From Bradyrhizobium septentrionale (GTDB lineage: Bacteria > Pseudomonadota > Alphaproteobacteria > Rhizobiales > Xanthobacteraceae), in assembly GCF_011516645.4 (NCBI RefSeq), contig NZ_CP088285.1, positions 3,180,501 through 3,244,500 of the forward strand: DNA of 64,000 nucleotides, given 5' to 3'. Positions 19,004 to 27,382 of the stretch are shown one piece after another; the first letter of the stretch is position 1; each line of letters begins with the position of its first letter. The position numbers and the translations under genes are program-made. A model generated the notes under the pieces. The model saw only the letters and a program-made list of their open reading frames with translations, was not told where the DNA came from and did no database searches.

Positions 19004-19300
19004 CCACCTGCGTCGCTTAGTCAAGGATTAAGACCGAAGCGCTCGCCGGCTGTAACCATCATCAACATTCTCGGCACCGGCGATGTCGTGGCGGCGGGAG
19101 CACTCGCTGGTCACGCCCTGTTCAGGACACCGTGGTGTTACGGACGTTTACTATCGCTTTGTGCATCGACTGCAGGGTCGATACGCGTTAGTTCTATAGA
19201 TTGTCCAACTTCGAATATATATCCGATCAGCCCGGCCCCCGCGTGGCCGGGCTTTTCGTTCCAGGGAAGCATCGCGGCGGCCCGCTTGAACCCAGTGAGC
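19004..19300. other. Intergenic remnant with terminator
   Basis: After the IS66 target duplication there is no convincing gene. The sequence from 19012 was adjacent to the miniprotein start at 15850 before the IS inserted. A strong hairpin is listed separately at 19229-19256. Confidence 0.4.
19229..19256 (+). terminator. Rho-independent terminator
   Basis: The perfect 9-base stem AGCCCGGCC/GGCCGGGCT with a short loop is followed by TTTTCGTT. No intact gene precedes it, so it probably ended a gene or small RNA that has been deleted. Confidence 0.7.
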
Positions 19301-19489
19301 TCAGCCCCCGGGCGAGGAAAGCCACTCGTTCATCTGGGAGGCCGTATCGGCTTGTTGGGCTCTGCGGATAAGGCGCTCGCGTTCGATGCGCGGCAGAGTG
19401 CCGGTCGCTTCTTGGCGCAAACGAACAGCCGCTTGTGCCAGTCTATTTTGAAGCGTTTCAGTTTGTTGAATACGACGATGCCTATGCAT
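19301..19489 (-). CDS. Small conserved rhizobial protein, unknown function
   Basis: The frame encodes MHRHRRIQQTETLQNRLAQA followed by a helical region ending NEWLSSPGG. It resembles a family of short proteins (about 65 residues ending in a SPGL-type motif) that I remember as common in Bradyrhizobium. Here the end is slightly shortened. ATG 19489 is preceded by GATGGAG; ATG 19501 is an alternative. The protein should be helical and soluble. Its role is unknown. Confidence 0.6.
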   Translation of the reverse strand: MHRHRRIQQTETLQNRLAQAAVRLRQEATGTLPRIERERLIRRAQQADTASQMNEWLSSPGG

Positions 19490-19587
19490 GCGCTGCTCCA
19501 TCCCTTCGGGATTGGCGGGAGCGCGACCGGCGTTCTCATCACCGATGTTTGCCACGGTACCGAGCGGTGATATGGTGATTGTGCGCC

Positions 19588-19824
19588 CTAAATCCGGGAC
19601 ATGCCACAAAATAAACCAGGGCGTGGAAGGGAACCAAACCCGAAACGCCCCCAAGAGCGGGTAGGCCGCGCCATGTCCAAGGGGTAGCGGGGCCGATGCG
19701 AACTGCTGAAGTCCGATGCGGCACGATGGGCCCTATAGCCCATAGCGACCTTGATACTTCCGACGGCCGCTAAAATCGCTCCAGCGAGGCACAGCGTCAC
19801 AAAGGTCCAATCGCGCTTCTGCAT
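19588..19824 (-). CDS. Possible small membrane protein
   Basis: ATG 19824 opens a frame with MQKRDWTFVTLCLAGAILAA and one predicted helix, then a tail rich in Arg, Ser and Pro that looks less like real protein. The N-terminal helix may be genuine and the tail may follow a frameshift. No homologue is recognised. Confidence 0.3.
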   Translation of the reverse strand: MQKRDWTFVTLCLAGAILAAVGSIKVAMGYRAHRAASDFSSSHRPRYPLDMARPTRSWGRFGFGSLPRPGLFCGMSRI

Positions 19825-20127
19825 GTCGATCGCGGATCCAGCGTTGAGCAGATGGGCGTCGTTGGCGATCTTTTTGAAGCGGCGGGTCCAGTCGTTGCCG
19901 CAGCGAGAAGACCTTGCCGGTAGACCGCGTAGTTTTGGCCAATCCACAGAATCTCTTCGCCTTCGTTGCCTAACTTATCGTTCTTACCCTCTACAAGATC
20001 GCGCAGTAGAAATGGTTTTGTGCAACAGCCGCTTCCATCTGTTGCCCGCTCAGCCAATCCAATCGCAGTGTGGTCGTCCATTTCGTACGCGTCCGACGAA
20101 GACCCCGGCCGCGGTGCTTGAGCGCGT
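19825..20127. other. No clear gene
   Basis: Short open frames on both strands lack ribosome sites and familiar motifs. The right edge is the end of an old IS66 transposase relic. I see nothing else. Confidence 0.4.
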
Positions 20128-20376
20128 TTAGGCTGCGGCGGCAGTCTTGGATTGTTGAGCGGCTTTCCAAGTCCACGGAAGCAGATCGGCGACTTGGCTG
20201 GCGGGATGATCAGGAAGCCGCGCCAGCAGGTCGGCTAGCCGAGGTTGCGGATCAACATCATTCATTTTGCAGGTCTCGATCAACGTATAGATGTACGCAT
20301 ACGACGGAGGCCGCCTGATTGACGCATGCGCGCGGGCACGGCGAGGTCTATGATGGCATTGGGTGAAGGGTGAAGG

Positions 20377-22050
20377 TCAGGCGGCCTGCTGATTGGCTGG
20401 CTTGTCGGCCTGGCGCAGGAGCTTCCATTCCCAGGGCAAGAGCTCGTGCAGACGCGATGCGGGATGATCGGCGATACGGGCCAGGACGTCGGCGAGCCAG
20501 GCCTTGGGATCGACGTCGTTGAGGCGACAGGTCGTGATCATCGTCAGCATGATGGCGGCACGGTCGGCGCCGCGTTGGCTGCCGGCGAAGGTCCAGTTGC
20601 GCCTTCCCAAGGCGATGCCTCTCAATGCGCGCTCAGCGCAATTGTTGGTCAAGCAGATCCTGCCGTCGTCGAGGAAGCGGGCGAAGCCGTCCCAGCGCCT
20701 GAGCATGTAGTTAATCGGCTTCAGGACCTCGGAGGAACGCGAGAGGGTTTCGCGCTCGCGGAGCAGCCAGGCATGCATGTCCTCGAGAAGTGACTTACTC
20801 TGTTCCTGGCGAGCGGCACGCCGCTCGCCGGCACCGCGGCCGTTGATGGCGCGCTCGATCTCGAACAACGTATCGAGGCGTCTGACAGCCTCCAGCGCGA
20901 TCGGGGAGACCGGTTTGCCTTTCTTGCCTTCCCGAGCATTTTTCTCGATATCAGCCAGCTCGAAGAAGCCCCGCCGCGCATGGGCCACGCAAAACGCCGG
21001 CGTAATCGGCAGCGCCTTCTTCTGCGGGTCGAACAGCGGCTCGAAGCCGCTGTAGCAATCCGCCTGCAAGATGCCGGCGAAGGCGGCCAGATGTCTCTGT
21101 GGATGCTCGCCTCGTCGGTCGCTCGAGGCGTAATAGACCGCTGCCGGCGGCGCAGGCCCGGCGAACGGCCGGTCATCCCGCACATAAGTCCAGATCCGCC
21201 CGGTCGTGCACTTGCCCTTCGCCAGAATACGGATGGTGGTGTCGTCGCCATGAAGGCGCTCGGCAGCGAGCACGTGGCGTTCGATCAAGTGGAAGAGCGG
21301 CATGACGGCGAAGGTCCCGTGGCCGACCTGGTCGGCCAGCGTCGACAACGGCAGGTCGATCCCCTCGGCCTTAAAGCGCGCACTCTGGCGGTTGAGCGGG
21401 ATATGCATGCCGAACTTGTCGAACAGGATCGTCGCCAGCAATTGTGGGCCGATGAAGCCGCGCGGCGTGGCATGGAACGGCGCGGGCGGCTGGCTGATCT
21501 TCTCGCAATCGCGGCAGGTGAACTTCTCGCGTACCGTCTCGATCAGCTTGAAGCGGCGCGGGATCTCCTCCAGCGTCTTGGTCACATCCTCACCGATCTT
21601 CGCCAGCCGCGATCCACCGCAGCAGGCGCAGGTCGTTGGAGTCTCAATGACGACGCGCTCGCGTTCGATATCGTCAGGCCATGGCTTGCGCACCGGCCGC
21701 TTGCGCATGAAGGGGCGGACGTTCTGCGTCTTCGCCGCTGCGGCCTGTGCGGCAAGCTCATCCTCGCTCGCCGTGGTGACGAGTTCTTCGAGCTCCAACT
21801 CCAACTGCTCGAGCAGCCGTGCCGAGCGCTCGGATCGCTGCCCGTGCAGTTCGCGTTTCAGCTTCTCGATGCGCAACTCGAGATGAGCGATCAGCGCCTC
21901 GGTATCCGACAGTTTCGCCTGCGCATTCGCGGCTTGCGCCTGCCAGTTGGCGGCCTTCGCCTCGGCTTTCTGTCGCGCCTCACGCTCGGCCTGCAGCGCC
22001 GCCAGGGCACTGACAAGGTCCGATGGAAGATCATCCGGCTTCGATATCAT
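20377..22050 (-). CDS. tnpC: IS66 transposase TnpC (copy 2)
   Basis: The predicted protein is identical over all 557 residues to the TnpC at 10460-12133, including the zinc motif CACCGGSRLAKIGEDV and the C-terminal NNCAERALRGIALG. It appears functional, and the element could mobilise itself. It lies inside the relic of an older IS66 transposase gene in the same orientation. Confidence 0.95.
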   Translation of the reverse strand: MISKPDDLPSDLVSALAALQAEREARQKAEAKAANWQAQAANAQAKLSDTEALIAHLELRIEKLKRELHGQRSERSARLLEQLELELEELVTTASEDELAAQAAAAKTQNVRPFMRKRPVRKPWPDDIERERVVIETPTTCACCGGSRLAKIGEDVTKTLEEIPRRFKLIETVREKFTCRDCEKISQPPAPFHATPRGFIGPQLLATILFDKFGMHIPLNRQSARFKAEGIDLPLSTLADQVGHGTFAVMPLFHLIERHVLAAERLHGDDTTIRILAKGKCTTGRIWTYVRDDRPFAGPAPPAAVYYASSDRRGEHPQRHLAAFAGILQADCYSGFEPLFDPQKKALPITPAFCVAHARRGFFELADIEKNAREGKKGKPVSPIALEAVRRLDTLFEIERAINGRGAGERRAARQEQSKSLLEDMHAWLLRERETLSRSSEVLKPINYMLRRWDGFARFLDDGRICLTNNCAERALRGIALGRRNWTFAGSQRGADRAAIMLTMITTCRLNDVDPKAWLADVLARIADHPASRLHELLPWEWKLLRQADKPANQQAA

Positions 22051-22096
22051 GGAGCCATTGAATCAGATCGAGCAGCAGATTCAAACCGTAAAACGA

Positions 22097-22444
22097 CTAT
22101 CCGACCCGCGTCGGACGCTGGGTTTCTTGAGGGTTGCGCCAATCGATCCCGGACAACAGATAGCTCAACTGCGCCGGAGAGATCGTTACCGATTCACCAG
22201 CAACCGATGGCCAGATGAACCTGCCTCTCTCGAGTCTTTTGGTGAACAAGCAGGCGCCCTGGCCATCGTGCCAAATGACCTTCAATAGATCACCGCGTTT
22301 GCCCCGGAAGCAGAAAAGACCGCCGCCCATGGCGTCGCGCTTGAGCACTTCCTGCACGCGCAGAGCCAGGCTCGGAAAGCCGCACCGCATGTCGGTATGG
22401 CCCGTCGCCAGCCACACCCGCACGCCCGTCGGGATCGGGATCAT
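22097..22444 (-). CDS. tnpB: IS66 accessory protein TnpB (copy 2)
   Basis: This is identical to the 115-residue TnpB at 12180-12527, with the motif FCFRGKRGDLLKVIWHDGQG. It overlaps tnpA by four bases, which preserves the coupled tnpAB arrangement. Confidence 0.93.
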   Translation of the reverse strand: MIPIPTGVRVWLATGHTDMRCGFPSLALRVQEVLKRDAMGGGLFCFRGKRGDLLKVIWHDGQGACLFTKRLERGRFIWPSVAGESVTISPAQLSYLLSGIDWRNPQETQRPTRVG

Positions 22445-22836
22445 CGGCGCGCCAGGCCCCGAGCAATTCGAACGACCGCCTCGATATCCGCACCGGGGCC
22501 GAAGACCACGCGCAGCCCCTGAGGGCTCACGATTTCGATCTGACCTGTCTCGACAGCTTCCGTCGTTGGCGGCGTACTTGCCGCAACTATCGCAGGGACG
22601 AATGTCGGGCCGATCGAATCCTCTTCGGCCGGATCATGACAGGTCCAAGCCTTGCGCCAGCTCAGCAGAAGCTGACGTGATATCCCATACCGGCGAGCCG
22701 TCGCCGACACCAGTCGTGGCCCCGAGAAGCTCTCCTCTACGATTCTGAGCTTCTCCGCACGCGTCCAGCGTCGCCGCCGACCGGTCTCCACCAAATCCAT
22801 GCGGCTCAGCACCGCACTGTCCTTATGTCCGTCCAT
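22441..22836 (-). CDS. tnpA: IS66 accessory protein TnpA (copy 2)
   Basis: This is identical to the 131-residue helix-turn-helix protein at 12524-12919 (ATARRYGISRQLLLSWRKAW). It is the first gene of the tnpABC operon of this copy. Confidence 0.9.
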   Translation of the reverse strand: MDGHKDSAVLSRMDLVETGRRRRWTRAEKLRIVEESFSGPRLVSATARRYGISRQLLLSWRKAWTCHDPAEEDSIGPTFVPAIVAASTPPTTEAVETGQIEIVSPQGLRVVFGPGADIEAVVRIARGLARR

Positions 22837-23296
22837 AAGGACAGTCAGCTACAGATCGGAAAAACTCGCAAGACGGCCGCCCTCGGACGGATACGTATAG
22901 ATGGCGGCTGTGCGATCACCGCCAGCGTCCGAGCCGGCAAAAGTCTCCGATCGCGATGCCACGCAACGCGCGTTCGGTTGCGTTGTTTGACAAGCAGCCA
23001 CGACCGTCGTCGAGGAAGCGGGTGAACGCCGTCCAGCGGTTGAGAAGGTAGTTGATCGCCTTGGCGGTATCGTTCCTGGTGGAGAGTAACGCTCGCTGCT
23101 GGCGCATCCAGGTTTCTAGCTCGGAAAAGCGGACCTGACGCTGGGCAGCAACCCGCAGGCGTTGAGATTGGCCAGAGGCCTTTGCTTCAAACTCCCGAAC
23201 AACTGGTTAAACTCGGCGATTGCTTACTCGCTCGAATGGGACAGAACTGCAATTTCGGTTCGGGCGCGCATATCGCGCTGAAAAATAGAGAAAAAC

Positions 23297-23373
23297 TGGC
23301 GCACCCGACACGATTCGAACGTGTGACCTTTGCCTTCGGAGGGCAACGCTCTATCCAGCTGAGCTACGGGTGC
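23297..23373 (-). tRNA. tRNA-Arg (anticodon CCG), intact
   Basis: Read on the minus strand, the 77-base gene starts GCACCCGTAGCTCAGCTGGA and ends in an encoded CCA. The acceptor stem GCACCCG/CGGGTGC, the D-arm AGCTCAGCTGGATAGAGC, the anticodon arm TTGCC-CTCCGAA-GGCAA and the T-loop TTCGAAT are all present. The loop CTCCGAA gives anticodon CCG, which reads CGG. It lies inside the island. Its 3' 45 bases are duplicated at 7066-7110, and its 5' 40 bases plus 44 bases of upstream DNA are duplicated at 48779-48862. Confidence 0.95.
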
Positions 23374-23448
23374 GTGCAGGGGTTCATTTAGCTGATTGCC
23401 CCAAGGTCGGCAACGGCCTTGGCGGGCTGTTTTGGGGGCGGCGTAGGG

Positions 23449-23493
23449 CTCCGAAGGCAAAGGTCACACGTTCGAATCGTGTAGGGTGCGCCA
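23449..23493 (+). repeat. Inverted tRNA-Arg 3' half (attachment site)
   Basis: This is the same 45-base tRNA 3' half as at 7066-7110 but on the opposite strand, with a single difference (C to A at the last acceptor-stem pair, tRNA position 66). It begins with the core CTCCGAAG at 23449-23456. Only 75 bases separate it from the intact tRNA. It faces the 5' half at 48779, so the two cores are inverted repeats of each other. Confidence 0.85.
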
Positions 23494-23587
23494 GAAAAGC
23501 GCCTGCCGAGGGTGCCGGGATTGTGGCGGGGGTCGGCACGAAGGGGTCGAGCCTGCTAGACTGGGAAAGTCTGTTGTTGGGGAAGCT

Positions 23588-24409
23588 ATGGTGGCCAAGG
23601 GGTGGGCGAGTTCAAATCTCTCGGGGGTGGGTGACGTCTTCACGACGCTTCATTCCGGCTTGGCAGTTGAATTGATATCGACCCCTGCTAGCTCGCTGGC
23701 AACGTGCACTCAGGACGAATTGATTCGCGACGTTCTGGAACGAAATCGCCCTGGTTATGATTTTATTCCGGTTGCTAACGAGAATGCCAGATTTATCGGC
23801 ATGTTCAACGCGTTCTCTCAGAGAGATCGTTCGACACAAGGCACCATTCGAGGGTGCTTTCTTCCGTTGTCAGAGGAATACCTGATCGGTGCTGATGCGA
23901 GCATATTAGATTTCATTCTCGATGCAGATCAAAGGCCATGTCGGCTGGTGATCTCAGGTGCCAAGATTGTTGGCCTAGTCAGCCTTTCTGATCTACAAAG
24001 ATTGCCGGTAAGGGCAACACTGTTCGCACTAATTACCGGCTTTGAAATTACTATGGCCGAGTTCATCAAGAAAAGACATCCGAGTGAATCCGGCTGGCTT
24101 GAAGTATTGGCAGCCAGAAGACAGCAAAAGATCAAAGATGAAATGAGCGATGCTAGGGCAGACGACGGGTTTGTTGAGTCGCTTTTGTTTACGCAGTTTT
24201 TTGACAAGACAACGATCGTGGCGCGCCAATTCCCGGAGAACCAGCGCAAATCGTTGGAAGCGAAGTTACGCAGAATTGAGCACCTACGAAACCACGTAGC
24301 CCATGCCAACGATTATGCTGCGACCCCCAGCCTCGCAAAGAATGTCTGCGAGGTTGTGCGTGAGTTATTGGAGATCAGAGGCGAGCTTCAGAATCTATCG
24401 CTCGCATAG
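23588..24409 (+). CDS. CBS-domain protein with C-terminal HEPN-like domain
   Basis: The protein has 273 residues from ATG 23588, which follows TTGGGGAAGCT; the frame is open upstream through the tRNA relic. Residues about 20-135 resemble a CBS-domain pair (YDFIPVANENARFIGMFNAF and PCRLVISGAKIVGLVSLSDL), a fold that binds adenine nucleotides. The C-terminal part is helical and contains LRRIEHLRNHVAHANDY with an R-x4-H motif (R234, H239), the signature of HEPN ribonucleases. The gene is AT-richer than the chromosome. It converges on a type I restriction operon. I infer a nucleotide-sensing toxin-like or antiviral RNase; this is untested and the HEPN call rests on the motif and the helical context. 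Confidence 0.7.
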   Translation: MVAKGWASSNLSGVGDVFTTLHSGLAVELISTPASSLATCTQDELIRDVLERNRPGYDFIPVANENARFIGMFNAFSQRDRSTQGTIRGCFLPLSEEYLIGADASILDFILDADQRPCRLVISGAKIVGLVSLSDLQRLPVRATLFALITGFEITMAEFIKKRHPSESGWLEVLAARRQQKIKDEMSDARADDGFVESLLFTQFFDKTTIVARQFPENQRKSLEAKLRRIEHLRNHVAHANDYAATPSLAKNVCEVVRELLEIRGELQNLSLA

Positions 24410-24526
24410 TCTCTTAGAACAGAGATGCTGCTCAGACCTTCGTGGCTGCCGCCAATCAGGGGTCATTCGTTCGCTAGCCGCGTTATAGGGTTTTCTGTTG
24501 CTATTTAGCTAGCGGTCACTCTGGAA

Positions 24527-24566
24527 AAATCATGAGGGCTGGTTTCTTCGGCCAGCTTTATGATTT
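24527..24566. terminator. Bidirectional terminator between convergent genes
   Basis: A long hairpin pairs AAATCAT with ATGATTT on the outside and GGCTGG-type bases with the matching GCC strand inside, with G-T pairs and one bulge. A- and T-rich flanks on both sides would allow termination in either direction. It lies between the CBS-HEPN gene and the end of the hsd operon. Confidence 0.55.
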
Positions 24567-25643
24567 GTCGTAGTCTGCAAACCTCTGCTTAAGTCGCTCG
24601 ACTGTAAATCGCCATTTTGGTGTCTTCGGCTTGCACACAGTGTTCTGATTTCCGAACATTCCAACCTCTTGAACCGCTTCCTCAATTGGAACGGTTTGCA
24701 GCCAATCCACTGGCACAAAATATTCGGAGCGATCAGGGTCGCCCTGCAAGCTGCGATGATAATTGCCCTTCAGAACGTCGAGGGCGGGCCGGTCGCCCGA
24801 CGATGTGGGAAGCTTAAATTCTGAGGCCGGGACTGACTTGCCCTTGACCCTGCCCACTCCCACGAATCCATGACCGGGCGCCTTCACCCAGATCCGATCG
24901 CCTACGTTGAGCAAGTTTAGCGAGTTACTATACCAAGTCCCACCACCGGCGGAGATAAAGCCATACTGGCGAGCCTCGGGCCACAATCGTCCTTCATCAT
25001 GCCCGAACGATGCGTAGACCTCGCCGTTCCACGGCTCCTTCTCTCGGGCCGCCGTGACCGTCGCATTCGTTTGAGTTTCCGCAGGATCGATGAGCCAAGC
25101 ACGGCTCAACAGACGCTCGTCGCCGTTGGCGAAAACCTGGAAGCAGAGGATATTGATCGCGATGTCTCGCTCGTTGAGGTAGCGAACAATGCGCGTCGTG
25201 CTGGCATCGATGGCGGCGGCTACAACAACGATCTGATGACTGTCATTGAGCGTCTCCTCGTCGAGTGGCTGCCCAAAACGGGTTAGAAAATCGGTAGCAA
25301 GATTGCGGCCCGGCGCAAAATCATTGTAGATACTGGCAATCCTGTCCGACTCTAATCCTTCTATAAATGTTGCATAGTCGATCGCTTGGGCCACGACCTC
25401 GCGCGGCGTCTTGTTTCGCTTGAGTTCAATCAAGATCAACGCGCCATCCGGCGCAATCGCGAGCAGGTCAATGCGGCCACCAAAGCCGGTATCTTGCTGT
25501 CGACCGATGAGCATCCACTGGTCATGCAGAATTTCAGGGGCGGCAACGATCATATCTTCGAGTTGCTGCTCGCTCACGAGAGACGACGACGTGAGACCAA
25601 CGGGCTTCTCGCCGACCTTCCAAATCGCGTGACGAATGGTCAT
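24558..25643 (-). CDS. PD-(D/E)XK nuclease (NucS-like) with PUA/EVE-like tail
   Basis: The 361-residue protein has an N-terminal endonuclease fold with GGRIDLLAIAPDGALILIEL followed by K (residues about 55-75), the D...E-x-K catalytic pattern of NucS/DUF91-type nucleases. The C-terminal third contains GDRIWVKAPGHGFVGVGRVK, which resembles PUA/EVE-type domains that recognise modified bases. Its ATG overlaps the hsdS stop by four bases, so it is the fourth gene of the hsdR-hsdM-hsdS operon. I infer a modification-aware nuclease that works with, or guards, the restriction system. The two domain calls are from motifs only. Confidence 0.75.
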   Translation of the reverse strand: MTIRHAIWKVGEKPVGLTSSSLVSEQQLEDMIVAAPEILHDQWMLIGRQQDTGFGGRIDLLAIAPDGALILIELKRNKTPREVVAQAIDYATFIEGLESDRIASIYNDFAPGRNLATDFLTRFGQPLDEETLNDSHQIVVVAAAIDASTTRIVRYLNERDIAINILCFQVFANGDERLLSRAWLIDPAETQTNATVTAAREKEPWNGEVYASFGHDEGRLWPEARQYGFISAGGGTWYSNSLNLLNVGDRIWVKAPGHGFVGVGRVKGKSVPASEFKLPTSSGDRPALDVLKGNYHRSLQGDPDRSEYFVPVDWLQTVPIEEAVQEVGMFGNQNTVCKPKTPKWRFTVERLKQRFADYDKS

Positions 25644-27382
25644 TCTGCGGCCTCACGTTCGCAAGGTTCCGCTGGAGCAAGCGCTTCGGCGAGCAGGGCG
25701 TCTAGAAGTCGACGACGCGTTTCTGCGGCGTTGATGAGTTGTGATTCTATGCGGTCGCAGAGCGCTATCAGAGCGTGGACTTTTGCGACTATCCGGTGTT
25801 GTTCGGCGAGGGGTGGGAGCGGAATGGAAAGCGAGCGAATGTTGTCGAGGTTCAAGCCCGGCTTGCCAGATCCATAAGCGCGCTCGACGAGTTCAGCGCG
25901 TCCGCCCGCATCAGCCATGAGGCAAAGAAGCAGCCAGCTTGAAAGCTGCGGGTCACTCGGTCGCACAAGAGCTACATGCTGGCTGACATATGCCTCACCC
26001 AGATCGTGATCCAGCAGCGCAGGATTTGTCACGCCTGCGCCCGTGATGACGACAAGCAAATCGCCCTTGGTGGCTTGTGTTCGGCTGCCTTCGGAATTCG
26101 ATGGCGGATTGACGAAGGCTAGATCGTTAAGGCGCAGCTTACCGAACCGGATGTTTTGCGCCCGAATGAATCCGGAGCCAGAAGTCGAATAGAACTCGGC
26201 CCAGCCGCGCGATCCACTTGTCACTAGATTGCAGACCTCACCAAGGGCAATCGGCGACCAGGACGCGGGAAGTTCTTCGGTCAATTTGGTCGGATCGCGA
26301 ACGGCTTTCGTTTGGCGCGGGATGGCGCCGGTCGTCAGAAGTTGCGCCTTCTCTTTGGTGATCCGTTTCAATAACTCCGACGTCGGCTTGTCCGAGGGAG
26401 CCTGCGCGACCAATTTTCCGCGCACGGCGAGGTTGAGGATGGTCCGGCGCAGTTGCTTGATCTGGTCGGGGCGCGTGGTGAGGGCGGGCAGCGTGTCGAG
26501 CACGAAGCGGGCGCCGGCTTGAAAGGTTTTGGGATCGGGCGCACTGAGGCGAGTAAGACTTGCCACCGTCAGTCGGTCGAGCACCGTCTCGCGGCTCACC
26601 CGCGCAGCTTCCAGCCGGTCGCATAACAGCATCAGTTCATCGACCTTGGCGACTATGCGCCGCTGCTCAGCGAGGGGTGGGAGTGGAAAAGGTTGTTGCT
26701 CGAACTCAGCGTATTTGAGGCTTTGGACCGTCGTTCCTGTTTTCACGAGTTCCCGAAGGATGAAATTGGTTAATCCACGAAACATAATTTGCAGAAAACG
26801 CTCCTGTCCATGGAGGAAGGGCACTAGCACCTTCATGTCCTGGTTTGCGGCGGCGGGAACCCGGTTGATCGAGACTGGAAAGGTTCGTTTCAAGATGCCG
26901 CTTCGCGCGACCATGAAAAGGCAACCTGGCCGGTAAAGCTCCAGCCGTGTTTCCGCGAGGCCCAACGCTGAGATCTTCAGCTCGGAATCCGCTACCTCGT
27001 CCGACTTGATGTCCTTCGGCGATAGCCAAACGACGTCACCTGCCCAAAAATCGGGCCGGTTCATCGAGGGTGTCATGCCGCCAGAAAGCTTCCCGATTTC
27101 GCACAGTCGCGCCCAAGCCCAGTTTCTCGGCAATTCGATCGGAAGCTCACTATCGCGAATTGGCTCGGGTGCCTTAGCATTCTTGACCTTCCCGACCTTC
27201 ACCAACCGGGCCTGCTCGTGTCCGATCCGCTTCAGCAATTCCGACGCGGGTTGGTCGCTTGCATACTGTGGAACGAGCTTGCCATGCGCGGCAAGCTCGA
27301 CCACAAAGCGGCGCAATCGTGCAATGGCGCCGGGGGCATCGGCAATCCGTTCGTAGTGGCTGAGCAGGCGTTCCGCGTTCAT
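25640..27382 (-). CDS. hsdS: Type I restriction specificity subunit HsdS
   Basis: The 580-residue protein has two target-recognition domains. Each ends in the conserved LPPLAEQRRIVAKVDELMLL type of sequence (near residue 230 and again as LPPLAEQHRIVAKVHALIAL near 540), followed by helical spacer repeats. This two-fold structure defines HsdS, which binds the two halves of the bipartite DNA target. The start overlaps hsdM by four bases. The N-terminus (RLLSHYERIADAPGAIARLR) is an extra helical spacer typical of longer HsdS proteins. It appears intact; the target sequence cannot be deduced. Confidence 0.93.
   Translation of the reverse strand: MNAERLLSHYERIADAPGAIARLRRFVVELAAHGKLVPQYASDQPASELLKRIGHEQARLVKVGKVKNAKAPEPIRDSELPIELPRNWAWARLCEIGKLSGGMTPSMNRPDFWAGDVVWLSPKDIKSDEVADSELKISALGLAETRLELYRPGCLFMVARSGILKRTFPVSINRVPAAANQDMKVLVPFLHGQERFLQIMFRGLTNFILRELVKTGTTVQSLKYAEFEQQPFPLPPLAEQRRIVAKVDELMLLCDRLEAARVSRETVLDRLTVASLTRLSAPDPKTFQAGARFVLDTLPALTTRPDQIKQLRRTILNLAVRGKLVAQAPSDKPTSELLKRITKEKAQLLTTGAIPRQTKAVRDPTKLTEELPASWSPIALGEVCNLVTSGSRGWAEFYSTSGSGFIRAQNIRFGKLRLNDLAFVNPPSNSEGSRTQATKGDLLVVITGAGVTNPALLDHDLGEAYVSQHVALVRPSDPQLSSWLLLCLMADAGGRAELVERAYGSGKPGLNLDNIRSLSIPLPPLAEQHRIVAKVHALIALCDRIESQLINAAETRRRLLDALLAEALAPAEPCEREAAE

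Larger units (their letters stand above)
20293..22894 (-). mobile_element. IS66-family element, copy 2
   Basis: The element is 2602 bases with the same ends and same predicted proteins as the copy at 10376-12977, in the same orientation. Its own 8-base duplication GTATAGAT lies at 20285-20292 and 22895-22902, so it arrived by a separate transposition and not by a segmental duplication. Confidence 0.95.
20128..23160 (-). pseudogene. Old IS66 TnpC relic, split by IS66 copy 2
   Basis: Removing IS66 copy 2 and one target duplication joins 23160-22895 to 20292-20128. The product is the C-terminal third of a third type of IS66 Tnp[37 protein letters not shown], then YTLIETCKMNDVDPQ and LLPWTWKAAQQSKTAAAA. 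A small deletion near 22925 shifts the frame. It is a dead element into which the younger copy jumped. Confidence 0.85.

Noticed and set aside
12986..20284. Composite transposon formed by the two IS66 copies
   Set aside because: Each copy has its own target duplication and the outer flanks do not match, so the pair did not move as one unit.
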